Origin: Thalassotalea sp.
GTDB lineage: Bacteria > Pseudomonadota > Gammaproteobacteria > Enterobacterales > Alteromonadaceae
Length of the DNA: 64,000 nt
Assembly (NCBI GenBank): GCA_029237915.1
Contig: JAQWHD010000050.1
Span: forward strand, 62,001 to 126,000
Reading direction: 5' to 3'
Below the pieces are notes generated by a model, which did no database searches, was not told the DNA's origin, and saw only the letters and a list, made by a program, of their open reading frames with translations. Below, one piece after another: positions 28,173-37,950 of the stretch. Within the stretch, counting starts at the first letter, position 1. Every line of letters starts with the position of its first letter. Position numbers and translations under genes: made by a program.

Positions 28173-29573
28173 GTGAAAAAATTTAAGTTGAGCCAAGAAG
28201 AAAACTTATCGATTAATATAAGTCACTTATTGTGCCCAAAAGAATTTCAACACATCGATTTATATTTTTCTATTCCCGATGAAATGGGCATAAGTTCGAA
28301 AACCTTATCAGAAGAAAATTACTTTCATTCAAGTATTCGCAGTCACTGTGCTTATTACTCAGAGCAGGTGCATTTACCTTTAGTACGTAGTCGTTTTATC
28401 AGCCAAACTAAAGGTGAGCAAACGGACTATCGCAGTAATCTTAATTTATTCTCTCATCAATACCGCAAAGCTCTAGAAACCGATGTAAAACAAACAATTC
28501 AGATAGAGTCAGTTGAGGAGTTTTATCAAAGTGCAATAGAGCTACTTGAGCAAACTAAATCATTACTAAAAAAATTGCGCCGCTATACACCACCCGATCA
28601 AAAGCTCAGTTCGTATTTTGAAAACGTGGATAATTTTCTTAGCTGGAAAACCGAGCAGCTATTTTTAAAGCTAGTTGCTAGTGGTCCTAAAAGTAGTGAG
28701 CATAGTGAACAACGAGAACAACTCTTAGATTTATGTAAACAAGAATCAGCTCATCGAACTGAAAATAAATATAATACCAAGATCACCATAAGTGACCCTA
28801 ATCGTATAACCAATAAAATGCGCTTGTTACAACGTTTAAGTGAATTTGGCGTGGTCTTTAAACGGCAAACATTTAATTTAAATGCGAATTTAAAACGTTT
28901 GGTGAGAGGTAGTGTTACTGCGGTTATTATGGCCTTTGTGATGGCCATAGTATTGAATGCACGTACTGCTTATACCGAAGTGACCTTAGTTTTAATTGCA
29001 TCATTAGGGCTTATTTATGGTGTTCGTGAAATATTTAAAGACGACTTAACCAGTTATCTTTGGCGTAAAATTCAACACGGACGGCCAAAATGGCAGCATA
29101 TATTTAGTAATGGTTTGACCAAGAATAGAATTTGTTCGCAAACGATTTGGCTTGAATACATTAAGAAAAAAGATTTACCAAAAGAAGTTGATGCTCTATT
29201 AATGAAGCGTCGTCAGCAAAACCGGCAGTCAGCACAATTACTGCATTTTCGCTGTGATACCCGAGTAGTTGCTAAAGGCTTTATTCCAGGATTTGAAGAA
29301 ATTCAAAATCAAATCGTATTTAATCTGACTCCATTTAACCGTTTTTTAAAAAAAGGTGAAGGTAGGTTATATGCGCTTGATGCCAATAAAATATCGAATC
29401 AAGGGGTTGAGCGACGTTATCAAATTAACTTAGTAATAAAGCAATCAAATCGTAAAAATGAACATATATTACAGCGAGCTAAAATCACCATAAATCGCTC
29501 CAAAATAGTCAATATAGAATTAATGAAGGCGCATCAAAACTTTCAAGAAGAGCCTTTAGCTATTGGCGATTAA
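28173..29573 (+). CDS. Uncharacterised protein, 466 aa, with a central two-TM segment
   Basis: GTG start with upstream aaaggaac; hydrophobic GSVTAVIMAFVMAIVLNARTAYTEVTLVLIASLGLIYGV; no recognised family. Confidence 0.75.
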   Translation: MKKFKLSQEENLSINISHLLCPKEFQHIDLYFSIPDEMGISSKTLSEENYFHSSIRSHCAYYSEQVHLPLVRSRFISQTKGEQTDYRSNLNLFSHQYRKALETDVKQTIQIESVEEFYQSAIELLEQTKSLLKKLRRYTPPDQKLSSYFENVDNFLSWKTEQLFLKLVASGPKSSEHSEQREQLLDLCKQESAHRTENKYNTKITISDPNRITNKMRLLQRLSEFGVVFKRQTFNLNANLKRLVRGSVTAVIMAFVMAIVLNARTAYTEVTLVLIASLGLIYGVREIFKDDLTSYLWRKIQHGRPKWQHIFSNGLTKNRICSQTIWLEYIKKKDLPKEVDALLMKRRQQNRQSAQLLHFRCDTRVVAKGFIPGFEEIQNQIVFNLTPFNRFLKKGEGRLYALDANKISNQGVERRYQINLVIKQSNRKNEHILQRAKITINRSKIVNIELMKAHQNFQEEPLAIGD

Positions 29574-29622
29574 TCTTAGTGATTTAATCTTAATGATTTA
29601 ATCTTAATGATTTAATTTTAAT
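29567..29622. repeat. Short tandem repeat, 14-bp unit GATTTAATCTTAAT, ~4 copies
   Basis: gattaatcttagt gatttaatcttaat gatttaatcttaat gatttaattttaat. Confidence 0.85.
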
Positions 29623-29971
29623 GTAATTTAACTTTTAATCTAGCTTGCCAGTTACCGTTATGGCTTAAGTCACACGCTTCTTCACTGTCAAAACGTACTA
29701 AGTTTTTTCTTGGTTTAATCGTTATACCAAGTTCGCTAATTTCTCGAATAATGGCATTCACCAACGTTTGGTTGTTGCCATTGTCATTGGCATTAATAAG
29801 CTGTTGCTCTGTGTCATAAACACAAGTAATCGTTAAGCTCTGAGGTATATCTTTAAAATTAACGGCATGGGTTAGCCAGCTAAAACCATGAGATATTAAC
29901 TTGTAGTCATCACAAATTATGGTTAATCTTTTAATAAGATTTTTTTCAAAATTTTTATCATTCTTTTTCAT
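29618..29971 (-). CDS. Conserved hypothetical protein, 117 aa (similar to 1330-1644 product)
   Basis: Intact ORF; shared GFSxLTHxVxF...C pattern with the first-gene paralogue. Confidence 0.65.
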   Translation of the reverse strand: MKKNDKNFEKNLIKRLTIICDDYKLISHGFSWLTHAVNFKDIPQSLTITCVYDTEQQLINANDNGNNQTLVNAIIREISELGITIKPRKNLVRFDSEEACDLSHNGNWQARLKVKLH

Positions 29972-30004
29972 TCACTCATTTTACACTTAATAAATTATAT
30001 TTAA

Positions 30005-30967
30005 ATGCTAATCACTCAGTTAAAAGACGTATTAAACGATGAAAATCTAGTTAAAGTAGAAACAGTACAAATGCTGTGGAGTGATTATGGTGAAATCGCT
30101 CGCTATTTCAGTCCCGCAAATAATAAGCACATTATTGTTAAGCATATAGATGTGCCTTTGCAAGTCACGCATCCAAGGGGGTGGGATGGTGAAGTAAGTC
30201 ATCAGCGTAAATTAAGATCTTATCAGGTAGAGAGCCATTTCTATAAAGCCTATGCCGGTAATTGTCTTGATAGCTTTAGAGTACCTAAGCGAATTGCCTC
30301 TTTAAGTATTGATGAACAGCTTTGCATTGTTATGGAAGATTTAGATTATGCTGGTTATCCTACTCGCTTAGATGATATCAAGCTTGATCAAATTAAATTA
30401 GTAATACATTGGTTAGCAAATTTTCATGGATATTTCTTAAATTCGAAGGCGCATGGACTTTGGCCGCAAGGTTGTTATTGGCATTTAGCTACACGTCAGG
30501 ATGAATTAGCTGCAATGGCCTCTGGCCGTTTAAAAAATAAGGCTAATGCAATTGCTCAAAAGCTTACTCAGGCTAAATACAAAACATTGGTACATGGCGA
30601 TGCTAAATTAGCTAACTTTTGCTTTGCTCAGGATTTAACTAAGGTTGCGGCTGTTGACTTTCAATACGTAGGCTCTGGTGTTGGCGTGCAAGATCTTGCC
30701 TACTTTTTAGGGAGTTGCCTTGATAGTAAAGATTTACATAAATATCATGATGAACTATTAACTACATATTTTACTAACTTAAAACTAGCAATAAAACGCT
30801 ACCACAAAGGCATTGATAGCAAATTAGTAATAGCTGAGTGGCAAGAGTTATATGTCTATGCTTGGGCTGACTTTTATCGGTTTTTACAAGGCTGGAGTCC
30901 AACACACTTTAAAATTAATGGCTATATGCACAAACAAACCGAGATCGCACTCGCACAGTTAAAATGA
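30005..30967 (+). CDS. Phosphotransferase (APH/choline kinase-like fold)
   Basis: TLVHGDAKLANFCF catalytic loop, AAVDFQYVGSGVGVQDLAYFLGS. Confidence 0.82.
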   Translation: MLITQLKDVLNDENLVKVETVQMLWSDYGEIARYFSPANNKHIIVKHIDVPLQVTHPRGWDGEVSHQRKLRSYQVESHFYKAYAGNCLDSFRVPKRIASLSIDEQLCIVMEDLDYAGYPTRLDDIKLDQIKLVIHWLANFHGYFLNSKAHGLWPQGCYWHLATRQDELAAMASGRLKNKANAIAQKLTQAKYKTLVHGDAKLANFCFAQDLTKVAAVDFQYVGSGVGVQDLAYFLGSCLDSKDLHKYHDELLTTYFTNLKLAIKRYHKGIDSKLVIAEWQELYVYAWADFYRFLQGWSPTHFKINGYMHKQTEIALAQLK

Positions 30968-31078
30968 CCATGTTTAAAGAGTCGCTAACTTGTAACGGTT
31001 TGAAATTAAATAACCTGCTTTTATTTTTAGTCGTTATAATAGTAGCGAAAATCTTTTAATAAACCCCAAGGATCTTAT

Positions 31079-31510
31079 ATGCGCTTTTTATCTCGCCGTC
31101 TTGTTATGCCTAATGATTTAAATTATGCCAACTCTTTATTTGGCGGTAGAGCATTAGAATGGATAGATGAAGAAGCTGCAATATACGCTATATGTCAACT
31201 TGAAACCAAATACTTAGTAACTAAACATATTGGTGAAATAAGTTTTGAATCCCCGGCAATGCAAGGGGATATTGTGGAGTTTGGCTTAGAAACTAAAAAA
31301 GTAGGTAAAACGTCAATTACCATCAGTTGTTTAGTACGAAATAAAGCCACTAAGAAAACGATTTGTTTTGCTGATGAGATTGTTTTTGTTGCGGTAGACC
31401 CAGAAACTCGTAAGCCAGCACTTCATGGTAAAGAAATTGAAGCCTTGAAAGAACAAACTAAAGAAGAAATCAGGGCTTTAAACATGCTAAGTCCGGATGA
31501 ACTTGTCTGA
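31079..31510 (+). CDS. Acyl-CoA thioesterase, hotdog fold
   Basis: RRLVMPNDLNYANSLFGGRALEWIDEEAAIYA. Confidence 0.9.
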   Translation: MRFLSRRLVMPNDLNYANSLFGGRALEWIDEEAAIYAICQLETKYLVTKHIGEISFESPAMQGDIVEFGLETKKVGKTSITISCLVRNKATKKTICFADEIVFVAVDPETRKPALHGKEIEALKEQTKEEIRALNMLSPDELV

Positions 31511-31527
31511 TTTATAAACGCTACTAG

Positions 31528-31557
31528 GGCGTTAAAGGTTAAGCTTTTAACGCCTGA
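31528..31557. terminator. Hairpin between convergent genes
   Basis: gggcgttaaaggttaagcttttaacgcctg. Confidence 0.5.
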
Positions 31558-32222
31558 TATGCTTGTATTATCTCACTCACATTTTCATTCGGGTTGTTTT
31601 GTATTCTTTGATAATGATTTAATCTAATGGTTAAATATTTTTGATGTAACGGGTCCGATAAATCCCACATTTTAGAGCCAACATTTGCAATCGGTTCATT
31701 GTTTGTTGAGTTTCTTATTACATGAATAACTTCATAAAAACGCTTATTTTCACAGGTTATTATTTCATCGATTAAATTAAAGTTAAGTTCGATAAGTGCT
31801 TGTCTCACTTTATAATTGTGATGAACAGGGCATAGAATAAACTCTAATTTAAGTGTTGGATTAGCTGTAACGATTTGCTGTACAAACTCAATTAGTAAAT
31901 CGCCTCCTACACCTGCGATAATAATCAAATGGCTGTGTTGTTGATTATCAGCAATAAACCTATCAATAGGCAGTTTAGCAACATCGGTGCAGTGCACTTG
32001 CCATTTATTAGCAAAGGCTTGATCACTAAAATGTTTGTATAAATGTTGATGTACTTGCTCAGTGATAGTGTCGACTATATCAACAAAGTGCACCGTATCC
32101 GCAAGTTGTCTTTTAAGAATTGTCATTCCTAACAGACCATGATCGCAACAACAATCCCATATATGAGCGTAGTTATCTTTGATCATTGCATTGATAGTTT
32201 GTAGTCGTAGTCCAGTTTTCAT
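31539..32222 (-). CDS. TrmK-like tRNA (adenine-N1)-methyltransferase family protein
   Basis: MKTGLRLQTINAMIKDNYAHIWDCCCDHGLLGMTIL, IIAGVGGDLLIEFV, FILCPVHHNYKVRQALIELNFNLIDE; start likely 32222. Confidence 0.8.
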   Translation of the reverse strand: MKTGLRLQTINAMIKDNYAHIWDCCCDHGLLGMTILKRQLADTVHFVDIVDTITEQVHQHLYKHFSDQAFANKWQVHCTDVAKLPIDRFIADNQQHSHLIIIAGVGGDLLIEFVQQIVTANPTLKLEFILCPVHHNYKVRQALIELNFNLIDEIITCENKRFYEVIHVIRNSTNNEPIANVGSKMWDLSDPLHQKYLTIRLNHYQRIQNNPNENVSEIIQAYQALKA

Positions 32223-32290
32223 AGCTTCTTTAAATACTGCTTTAATTGTGTATAATCTTGGCAAACGTTATAAATTAATTCGAAAAAAAA

Positions 32291-32635
32291 ATGCTAACAA
32301 ACCTGTTAAAACAATTAAAAAACGAACCAGAAAACACCCTGTTTTCTGAAGTGATATCAGTAATAAACGAGAATTACCTTTATACCCCAACTAGCTTCAT
32401 TAATGGCGATATCGAAAATGTGGCCGGTACTAATGAAGGCTCTTGTAAAATATTTGCTTTCGCCCAACTTAATAACTTAAATGAGCAACAAACCTTAGCC
32501 TGCTTTGGTGATTATTATCGCATTGATGTTCTTCTTCACCCTGAAGGGAGTGACCACGGTAATATTCGAAACTTTATGCAAACCGGTTGGCAAGGTATCA
32601 AGTTTTCTAGTGTTGCCTTGCGTTTAAAAGATTAG
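32291..32635 (+). CDS. HopJ type III effector family protein (family name only)
   Basis: YTPTSFINGDIENVAGTNEGSCKIFAFAQLNNLNEQQTLACFGDYYR. Confidence 0.85.
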   Translation: MLTNLLKQLKNEPENTLFSEVISVINENYLYTPTSFINGDIENVAGTNEGSCKIFAFAQLNNLNEQQTLACFGDYYRIDVLLHPEGSDHGNIRNFMQTGWQGIKFSSVALRLKD

Positions 32636-32665
32636 ATGCAAAATATCGGCGATAAACTTTAAAGG

Positions 32666-33139
32666 TTAAGGTTTAAGCCCTAATTTAAAGGTACCATTTG
32701 GTAAAAATTGAGCGACTTCTTTACGCTTCTTCGCCACTAATAATGGGCCATCGTCCATCATTAAAAAGTTTTTCCAGGTGCGTTTAAATACTGCCCAAGT
32801 TGTTTCAATGACAACTTTTCTTGATAAACAAAAATAGACAACTGTATTGTTTTCCCAAGCTAAGTGCTCGGTAATTTCTTCAGGAAGTTCAGGCTCTTCG
32901 CTATCCCAACGAGATTCCCAAAACCCTTTTACGCTCCAAGTGCTTTTTTCAAACACCCAATCACCTTCACTAAAAAAATCTGGGTGATCTACACTAGGGC
33001 TTATAGACGTACCCCATAATGTTGCGGCTCTGGCACTAGCCATAGGTTTAATTGCAGCTAAGTCTTTTACAGATATAGGTAAGTCTTTACGTTTAAATAC
33101 CCAAGCGTGTTTTAGCTCTTCAATAGCAATATAGTTCAT
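32666..33139 (-). CDS. Conserved hypothetical protein (possibly DUF2947)
   Basis: 157 aa intact ORF; HAWVFKRKDLPI...ARAATLWGTSIS. Confidence 0.6.
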   Translation of the reverse strand: MNYIAIEELKHAWVFKRKDLPISVKDLAAIKPMASARAATLWGTSISPSVDHPDFFSEGDWVFEKSTWSVKGFWESRWDSEEPELPEEITEHLAWENNTVVYFCLSRKVVIETTWAVFKRTWKNFLMMDDGPLLVAKKRKEVAQFLPNGTFKLGLKP

Positions 33140-33344
33140 TGGTCGGTCTTGTTTGTGATCATTACAGACATTGTAGCATTGATTTATTCTAGCGTTAATC
33201 GTTGCGTTAATCCTTGGTCTAACTATTGAGTTAAAGCATTGGCGTTAGCTGAATTTACTGATAATGTGAACTCACTAGCTAAGCATTTCGTATAGACAAA
33301 CTAATACCAATAACAATTAAAAACTAGGCTTCGAGTAAAAATAT

Positions 33345-34229
33345 ATGACTTTGGATTTACAATCGCGTAATAAAATTAGAGTAAGCTCTTTAATCATTAT
33401 TTTATTATTCTTATCTTTAATAATATCGAGTCATTCTTATGCTGATAAGATGGATTTAGAAGATGGTATTATCGGCAAACCCGTTTGGGAGGCCGGTATA
33501 TTTACCGCCGCATTTAATGGGCCAATTTATCCTGCGGCATCTGATACTCAAAATAAATTCCTACCTGTGCCATTTGTTATCTACCGAGGAAAGCGGGTCC
33601 GCGTAGGCGATGGCTCTTTTGTGAAAGCAATGGCGGTAGAAAAAGAACGTTTCAAACTTGATGTATCCGTTGGCGCAGCCTTTAATGCGGATTCAGAAAA
33701 ATCTAAGATCCGAGAGGGGATGCCAGATCTTGATTTCTTATTTGAAATTGGTCCGCAAGCAAGCTTTTTATTACACGATACCGACACATCTAATACCTGG
33801 CTAAATTTGCAGGTTCGTTCGGTATTTACTACCGATTTTTCTGAAGTAGATCATAAGGGTTATATATTTCAACCGGAAGTCGCTTTTAAAGGGAAAGGCA
33901 TAATAACCGATAACTCAGATTTTGGCTTTTCAGTTGCACCTATTTGGGCAACTAAGAAAACTCATGATTATTTCTATAGTGTTGACCAACAGTATGTAAA
34001 TGAAGATAGGGAATTTTATCAAGCGGATAGCGGCTATTTAGGCACTAAGATAAGTATCTTCAATCGTTTTCAGATACGTAAAAACCTGTCCATATTCTTT
34101 GCAAGTCAAATTGGTGTTTGGTCGGCAGCTAAAAACAAAGACAGTCCGTTATTTGAGCAAGATATTACTTACTCGTTTGCGATAGGCGTAAAGTGGACAT
34201 TATTTGAAAGTGCAGAACTCGCGCATTAA
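33345..34229 (+). CDS. MipA/OmpV family outer membrane protein
   Basis: Signal peptide; GPIYPAASDTQNKFLPVPFVIYRGKRVRVGDG; C-terminal FAIGVKWTLF. Confidence 0.82.
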   Translation: MTLDLQSRNKIRVSSLIIILLFLSLIISSHSYADKMDLEDGIIGKPVWEAGIFTAAFNGPIYPAASDTQNKFLPVPFVIYRGKRVRVGDGSFVKAMAVEKERFKLDVSVGAAFNADSEKSKIREGMPDLDFLFEIGPQASFLLHDTDTSNTWLNLQVRSVFTTDFSEVDHKGYIFQPEVAFKGKGIITDNSDFGFSVAPIWATKKTHDYFYSVDQQYVNEDREFYQADSGYLGTKISIFNRFQIRKNLSIFFASQIGVWSAAKNKDSPLFEQDITYSFAIGVKWTLFESAELAH

Positions 34230-34351
34230 CTTCTTATTAACCTGTTGCTCTGCGCCATTATCCTAAGCTATTATTAACCATACATCGTTCTGGTCGTACC
34301 TCTTGGTATGTACCAAGCTTACTCAACCGCGGCAAACATAACGGAATATTA

Positions 34352-35254
34352 ATGAAACAAGAGTTAATAAATCAAGAATCTTTGTTTATCGATGATAATG
34401 ATCATCGATTACATCTTCGTCATATTTATAAACAGCCCGGTGGCGTACCTGTTTTAATGGTGCATGGTATCGTTGAAAATGGTCTGATCTTTTATACTGA
34501 GAAAGGTAAAGGCTTTGCTTGTTACTTAGCTGAGCAAGGCTTTGATGTCTATGTTCTCGACTTACGCGGTCGAGGCAAAAGTACTCCTGCCATTAATGCC
34601 GAATCCGATCATGGCCAATATGAAGCTATTACTAATGATATTCCTTTAGCTATCGAACATGTATATAAAGCCGCTGGGCAAAGAATGCATTTAGTTTCTC
34701 ATTCTTGGGGCGGTATATTAGCAGCTAGTTGTATGGCCAGACATGAAGAAGTATTACTTAAAGTTCGCTCTAACTTATGTTTTGGTAGTAAACGCAGGGT
34801 AACGGTTACTGGTTTTGAAAGATTCTTAAAGCTGGATTTGTTCTGGAATCGAGTTGCAATGCGAATGGTTAAAAAACACGGCTTCTTAAATGCCAAAAAG
34901 TATAATTTTGGCTCAGATAATGAAACACGCAAATCTTTAGAACACAGTGTGACTTGGGTTAATAAAGGCCCTTGGCACGATCCACAAGATGGTTTTGATT
35001 ATCAAACGGCTGCAGATAACATTATTTGGCCGCCAACTTGGCACTTAACTGGGATAAAAGATACGGTACTTGGTCATGCCGTTGATGTGCAATTATTTAT
35101 CGAAGAATCAAAGAATCATCATGCCAAGTTTTCGTTATTAAGTAAGCAAAATGGCAACTTAGTTGATTACGACCACATCAACATTTTAACCCATCCATTG
35201 GCAGTACAAGATCATTTTCCGCAATTAGTTACTTGGCTTAAGCAGCAAGGCTGA
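34352..35254 (+). CDS. Alpha/beta hydrolase
   Basis: VPVLMVHGIVENG, VYVLDLRGRGKS, LVSHSWGG nucleophile elbow. Confidence 0.88.
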   Translation: MKQELINQESLFIDDNDHRLHLRHIYKQPGGVPVLMVHGIVENGLIFYTEKGKGFACYLAEQGFDVYVLDLRGRGKSTPAINAESDHGQYEAITNDIPLAIEHVYKAAGQRMHLVSHSWGGILAASCMARHEEVLLKVRSNLCFGSKRRVTVTGFERFLKLDLFWNRVAMRMVKKHGFLNAKKYNFGSDNETRKSLEHSVTWVNKGPWHDPQDGFDYQTAADNIIWPPTWHLTGIKDTVLGHAVDVQLFIEESKNHHAKFSLLSKQNGNLVDYDHINILTHPLAVQDHFPQLVTWLKQQG

Positions 35255-35294
35255 TTACAATGTCTTTAGATTAAGTAAAAAGTGACAGGATATT

Positions 35295-35387
35295 ATGTCT
35301 TCAGCTTATTAATTACGCACAAGTGCTAATTATGGCGAACATCATTACAATACTGCACAAAAGAATTAAATTTAATGGCAGGATATT
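35295..35387 (+). repeat. Decayed duplicate of the yajD start region
   Basis: acaggatattATGTCTTCAG...ACAAGTGCTAATTAT at 35285- vs gcaggatattATGTCTTCAG...ACCAGTGCCAATTAT at 35378-; first copy stops after 5 codons. Confidence 0.7.
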
Positions 35388-35732
35388 ATGTCTTCAGATC
35401 ATTTCGGCACCAGTGCCAATTATAAAAGCAAAGAACAAGGTTATCGAGATAGAGCCCTAAAACTATTTCCATGGATTTGTGGCCGCTGTGCTAGAGAATT
35501 CGTTTATTCAAATATAAAAGAGCTTACTGTGCATCATGTTGACCATGATCATACCAATAACCCGCAAGACGGTAGCAATTGGGAATTATTGTGTATTTAT
35601 TGTCATGACAATGAGCATGCTAAGTATACCGATCAAGAACAATACACTCGTGAAGTTAAAGCGGGTGAAAATGATCACCAAGCGGCAACTCACAATCCGT
35701 TTGCCGATTTAAAGTCGATGTTGAAAAAGTAA
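35388..35732 (+). CDS. yajD: HNH nuclease family protein YajD
   Basis: CGRCAREF...LTVHHVDHDHTNNPQDGSNWELLCIYCHDNEH. Confidence 0.9.
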   Translation: MSSDHFGTSANYKSKEQGYRDRALKLFPWICGRCAREFVYSNIKELTVHHVDHDHTNNPQDGSNWELLCIYCHDNEHAKYTDQEQYTREVKAGENDHQAATHNPFADLKSMLKK

Positions 35733-35737
35733 ACGTT

Positions 35738-36298
35738 TTAACTAACTTCTTGTTTAACTAATTCACTAACAATCAGCTTTAACAGAAAGGTCTCTCGCAC
35801 AATCGATAGGCCTTTTTTGCTACTCTTTGCCATGGTTTCTTCATTGTGGGCAATGGCATCAAAAATGTTCATCCACACTGGTGTCATACCGTTTTGAATT
35901 TCATGGGCTTCAAATTCAGGCGCAAGTAATTCGTCATCTATAGTGCAAACGTAGCAGAAAGACTCCATGTGCACTATGTCGAAATCATCTTTATACCAAG
36001 GGCGAAACTCTTCATATAGACCAAATTCAGCCAGTACATTAACGTTTTGCGCGCCAGTTTCTTCTTTGAGTTCTCGAACCAAACCTGCAATACAATCTTC
36101 ACCTTCATCAATGCCGCCACCAGGTAGGGTGTAGTCGTGATAGCGCTCGGTATACAATAATAATATATCATCACCTTTTAACACTATGCCACGCGCAGCT
36201 TTGCGATTAAATTGCGTGCCTTGTTGATTGTTAACTAGTTGGCTAATGTCAGGATGTATTGTTGATTTTAATAAGCGCATGGTCTCGATATTGGTCAT
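35738..36298 (-). CDS. NUDIX hydrolase
   Basis: GGGIDEGEDCIAGLVRELKEETGA Nudix box. Confidence 0.92.
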   Translation of the reverse strand: MTNIETMRLLKSTIHPDISQLVNNQQGTQFNRKAARGIVLKGDDILLLYTERYHDYTLPGGGIDEGEDCIAGLVRELKEETGAQNVNVLAEFGLYEEFRPWYKDDFDIVHMESFCYVCTIDDELLAPEFEAHEIQNGMTPVWMNIFDAIAHNEETMAKSSKKGLSIVRETFLLKLIVSELVKQEVS

Positions 36299-36428
36299 GA
36301 GTGGTCTTGATAGGCTGGCATTATACTTACTTTTAAGGTTAATAAAATTGCTATTGTAAACCTAGCTATTGTAACCATAACTGCCTGAGTTAAAATAAGG
36401 CATTAATTTACTATGACTCAATCTTTAT

Positions 36429-37160
36429 ATGCAACGTAGCCGTTTAGATAAATTTATCAGCCAAAAACTTAAAGTACCTAAAAAAGATGTACGCCTAATG
36501 CTGGCACAAAAACGCGTACGAGTTAATGGTGAGCTAGCTGTTGATATTGATTTTATTGTCGATAAATTTTCAATGGTTGAAGTCGATGGTGCTAGTTTAC
36601 AAGCAAATATTGCCAGCTATGTTATGTTGCATAAACCGGTTGGTGTGGTCAGTGCGACTAAAGACGATAAACATAAAACGGTTATCGATTTACTCGATAT
36701 AAACGACTACCCAAACAAGCATGAATTGCATATTGTTGGCCGCTTAGATTTAAATACTTCAGGGTTAATATTATTAACCAATGATAGTAGTTGGTCAGAA
36801 AGCCTAGCCTTGCCAGATAAAAAAGTGGCAAAAGTGTATCGAGTCACCTTAGAAAATCCAATTAATACTGATGAATTACAGCAGCAATACCAGTCAGCTT
36901 TTGCTAAAGGCATGTACTTTTCTTATGAAGACATTACTACCAAACCTGCAACATTAGAGTTTATTACTGCTCATGAAGTGCTAATAACTCTTGAAGAAGG
37001 CAAATATCACCAAATAAAACGCATGTTTGGTCGCTTTCAAAACCCGGTTATTGGCCTACATCGCTTATCTGTGGGTAACTTACAACTAGATAGTAACTTG
37101 TTGGTTACAAAAAGTAGGCAATTAACTGCGTGTGAAATTAACAATATCAGTGTAAAATAG
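36429..37160 (+). CDS. rsuA: RsuA-type 16S rRNA pseudouridine synthase
   Basis: S4-like N-terminus; YVMLHKPVGVVSATKDD, IVGRLDLNTSGLILLTND, KYHQIKRMFG. Confidence 0.85.
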   Translation: MQRSRLDKFISQKLKVPKKDVRLMLAQKRVRVNGELAVDIDFIVDKFSMVEVDGASLQANIASYVMLHKPVGVVSATKDDKHKTVIDLLDINDYPNKHELHIVGRLDLNTSGLILLTNDSSWSESLALPDKKVAKVYRVTLENPINTDELQQQYQSAFAKGMYFSYEDITTKPATLEFITAHEVLITLEEGKYHQIKRMFGRFQNPVIGLHRLSVGNLQLDSNLLVTKSRQLTACEINNISVK

Positions 37161-37246
37161 CGCCATTATTATTTTCAGCACAAAAACGCTGTGAACTTGT
37201 ACGTATCATTTGATTAATTCGTACCTTTTAAAATTTAGGAATACCC

Positions 37247-37843
37247 ATGAGCAAAGCGCCAAAATATAGTTTCCGTGTTGTTGAAAAACGCAACAAAACT
37301 TGGACAGCTGAAATCCAACGTCAAGCAACATCTAAGAAGAAAGTTGTATCGAAACGCCAAACTGATTTTGCTACCGAAGCTGAAGGTGTTACTTGGGCTG
37401 AAGCACAGCTAAAAGAAATTTTAGCGACATTAGTTGCTAAGAATAAGCGCCATGATGATGAGCGAGCTGAGCAATATCAAGAGAAGTTAAAGCAAGCTGA
37501 ACTGCAAGCCGCAAGCGACAAGTTAGCTGAGTCTTATGATGGCGAAGATAATGAAGTAGTTGCAACGCAAGAAAGCACGGAAGAAGTAATTGTTGAAACC
37601 GTGACAAATGAAGCATCAACGCAAGATTCTGTAGAAACAACGGACGAAACAAAAACTGTTGCTAAGTTCGACTTCGAAATCGAGTTAGAAGAAGCAGAGC
37701 AAGCTGAAAAAGAAGCGGCAACTGCTGCTAAGAAAAAAGCCAAAGCAGCAAAGAAAGCTAAAGCCGAAGACGTTGTGGTTGAAGACGACGCACCAACAGT
37801 TGATGGCAGCGAAGAAGTAAACTCTATTTACTTAAACAAGTAA
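37247..37843 (+). CDS. DUF3622-like protein with Glu/Ala/Lys-rich C-terminus
   Basis: YSFRVVEKRNKTWTAEIQRQATSKKKVVSKRQTDFATEAEGVTWAEAQL; low-complexity tail. Confidence 0.7.
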   Translation: MSKAPKYSFRVVEKRNKTWTAEIQRQATSKKKVVSKRQTDFATEAEGVTWAEAQLKEILATLVAKNKRHDDERAEQYQEKLKQAELQAASDKLAESYDGEDNEVVATQESTEEVIVETVTNEASTQDSVETTDETKTVAKFDFEIELEEAEQAEKEAATAAKKKAKAAKKAKAEDVVVEDDAPTVDGSEEVNSIYLNK

Positions 37844-37851
37844 ATAAATAT

Positions 37852-37870
37852 CAAGGTGTCAGACACCTTG
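37852..37870. repeat. Perfect 19-bp palindrome
   Basis: CAAGGTGTC-A-GACACCTTG. Confidence 0.8.
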
Positions 37871-37884
37871 CTAGGTATTGAAAT

Positions 37885-37912
37885 AAAAAAACGAGCTAAT
37901 TAGCTCGTTTTT
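37885..37912. terminator. Bidirectional terminator between convergent genes
   Basis: aaaaaacgagctaattagctcgtttttt. Confidence 0.9.
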
Positions 37913-37950
37913 TGTTTTTGAAATTTAAATAATTTAGAAGCTAGGCTGAG

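Noticed and set aside
32291-32635. HopJ-like gene as evidence of a type III secretion effector
   Set aside because: HopJ family proteins are widespread in bacteria without type III secretion; no secretion genes are present here, so only the family name is retained.
37437-37743. Minus ORFs opposite the DUF3622-like gene
   Set aside because: Result from low-complexity Glu/Ala/Lys codons read in reverse (Ser/Leu-rich products).
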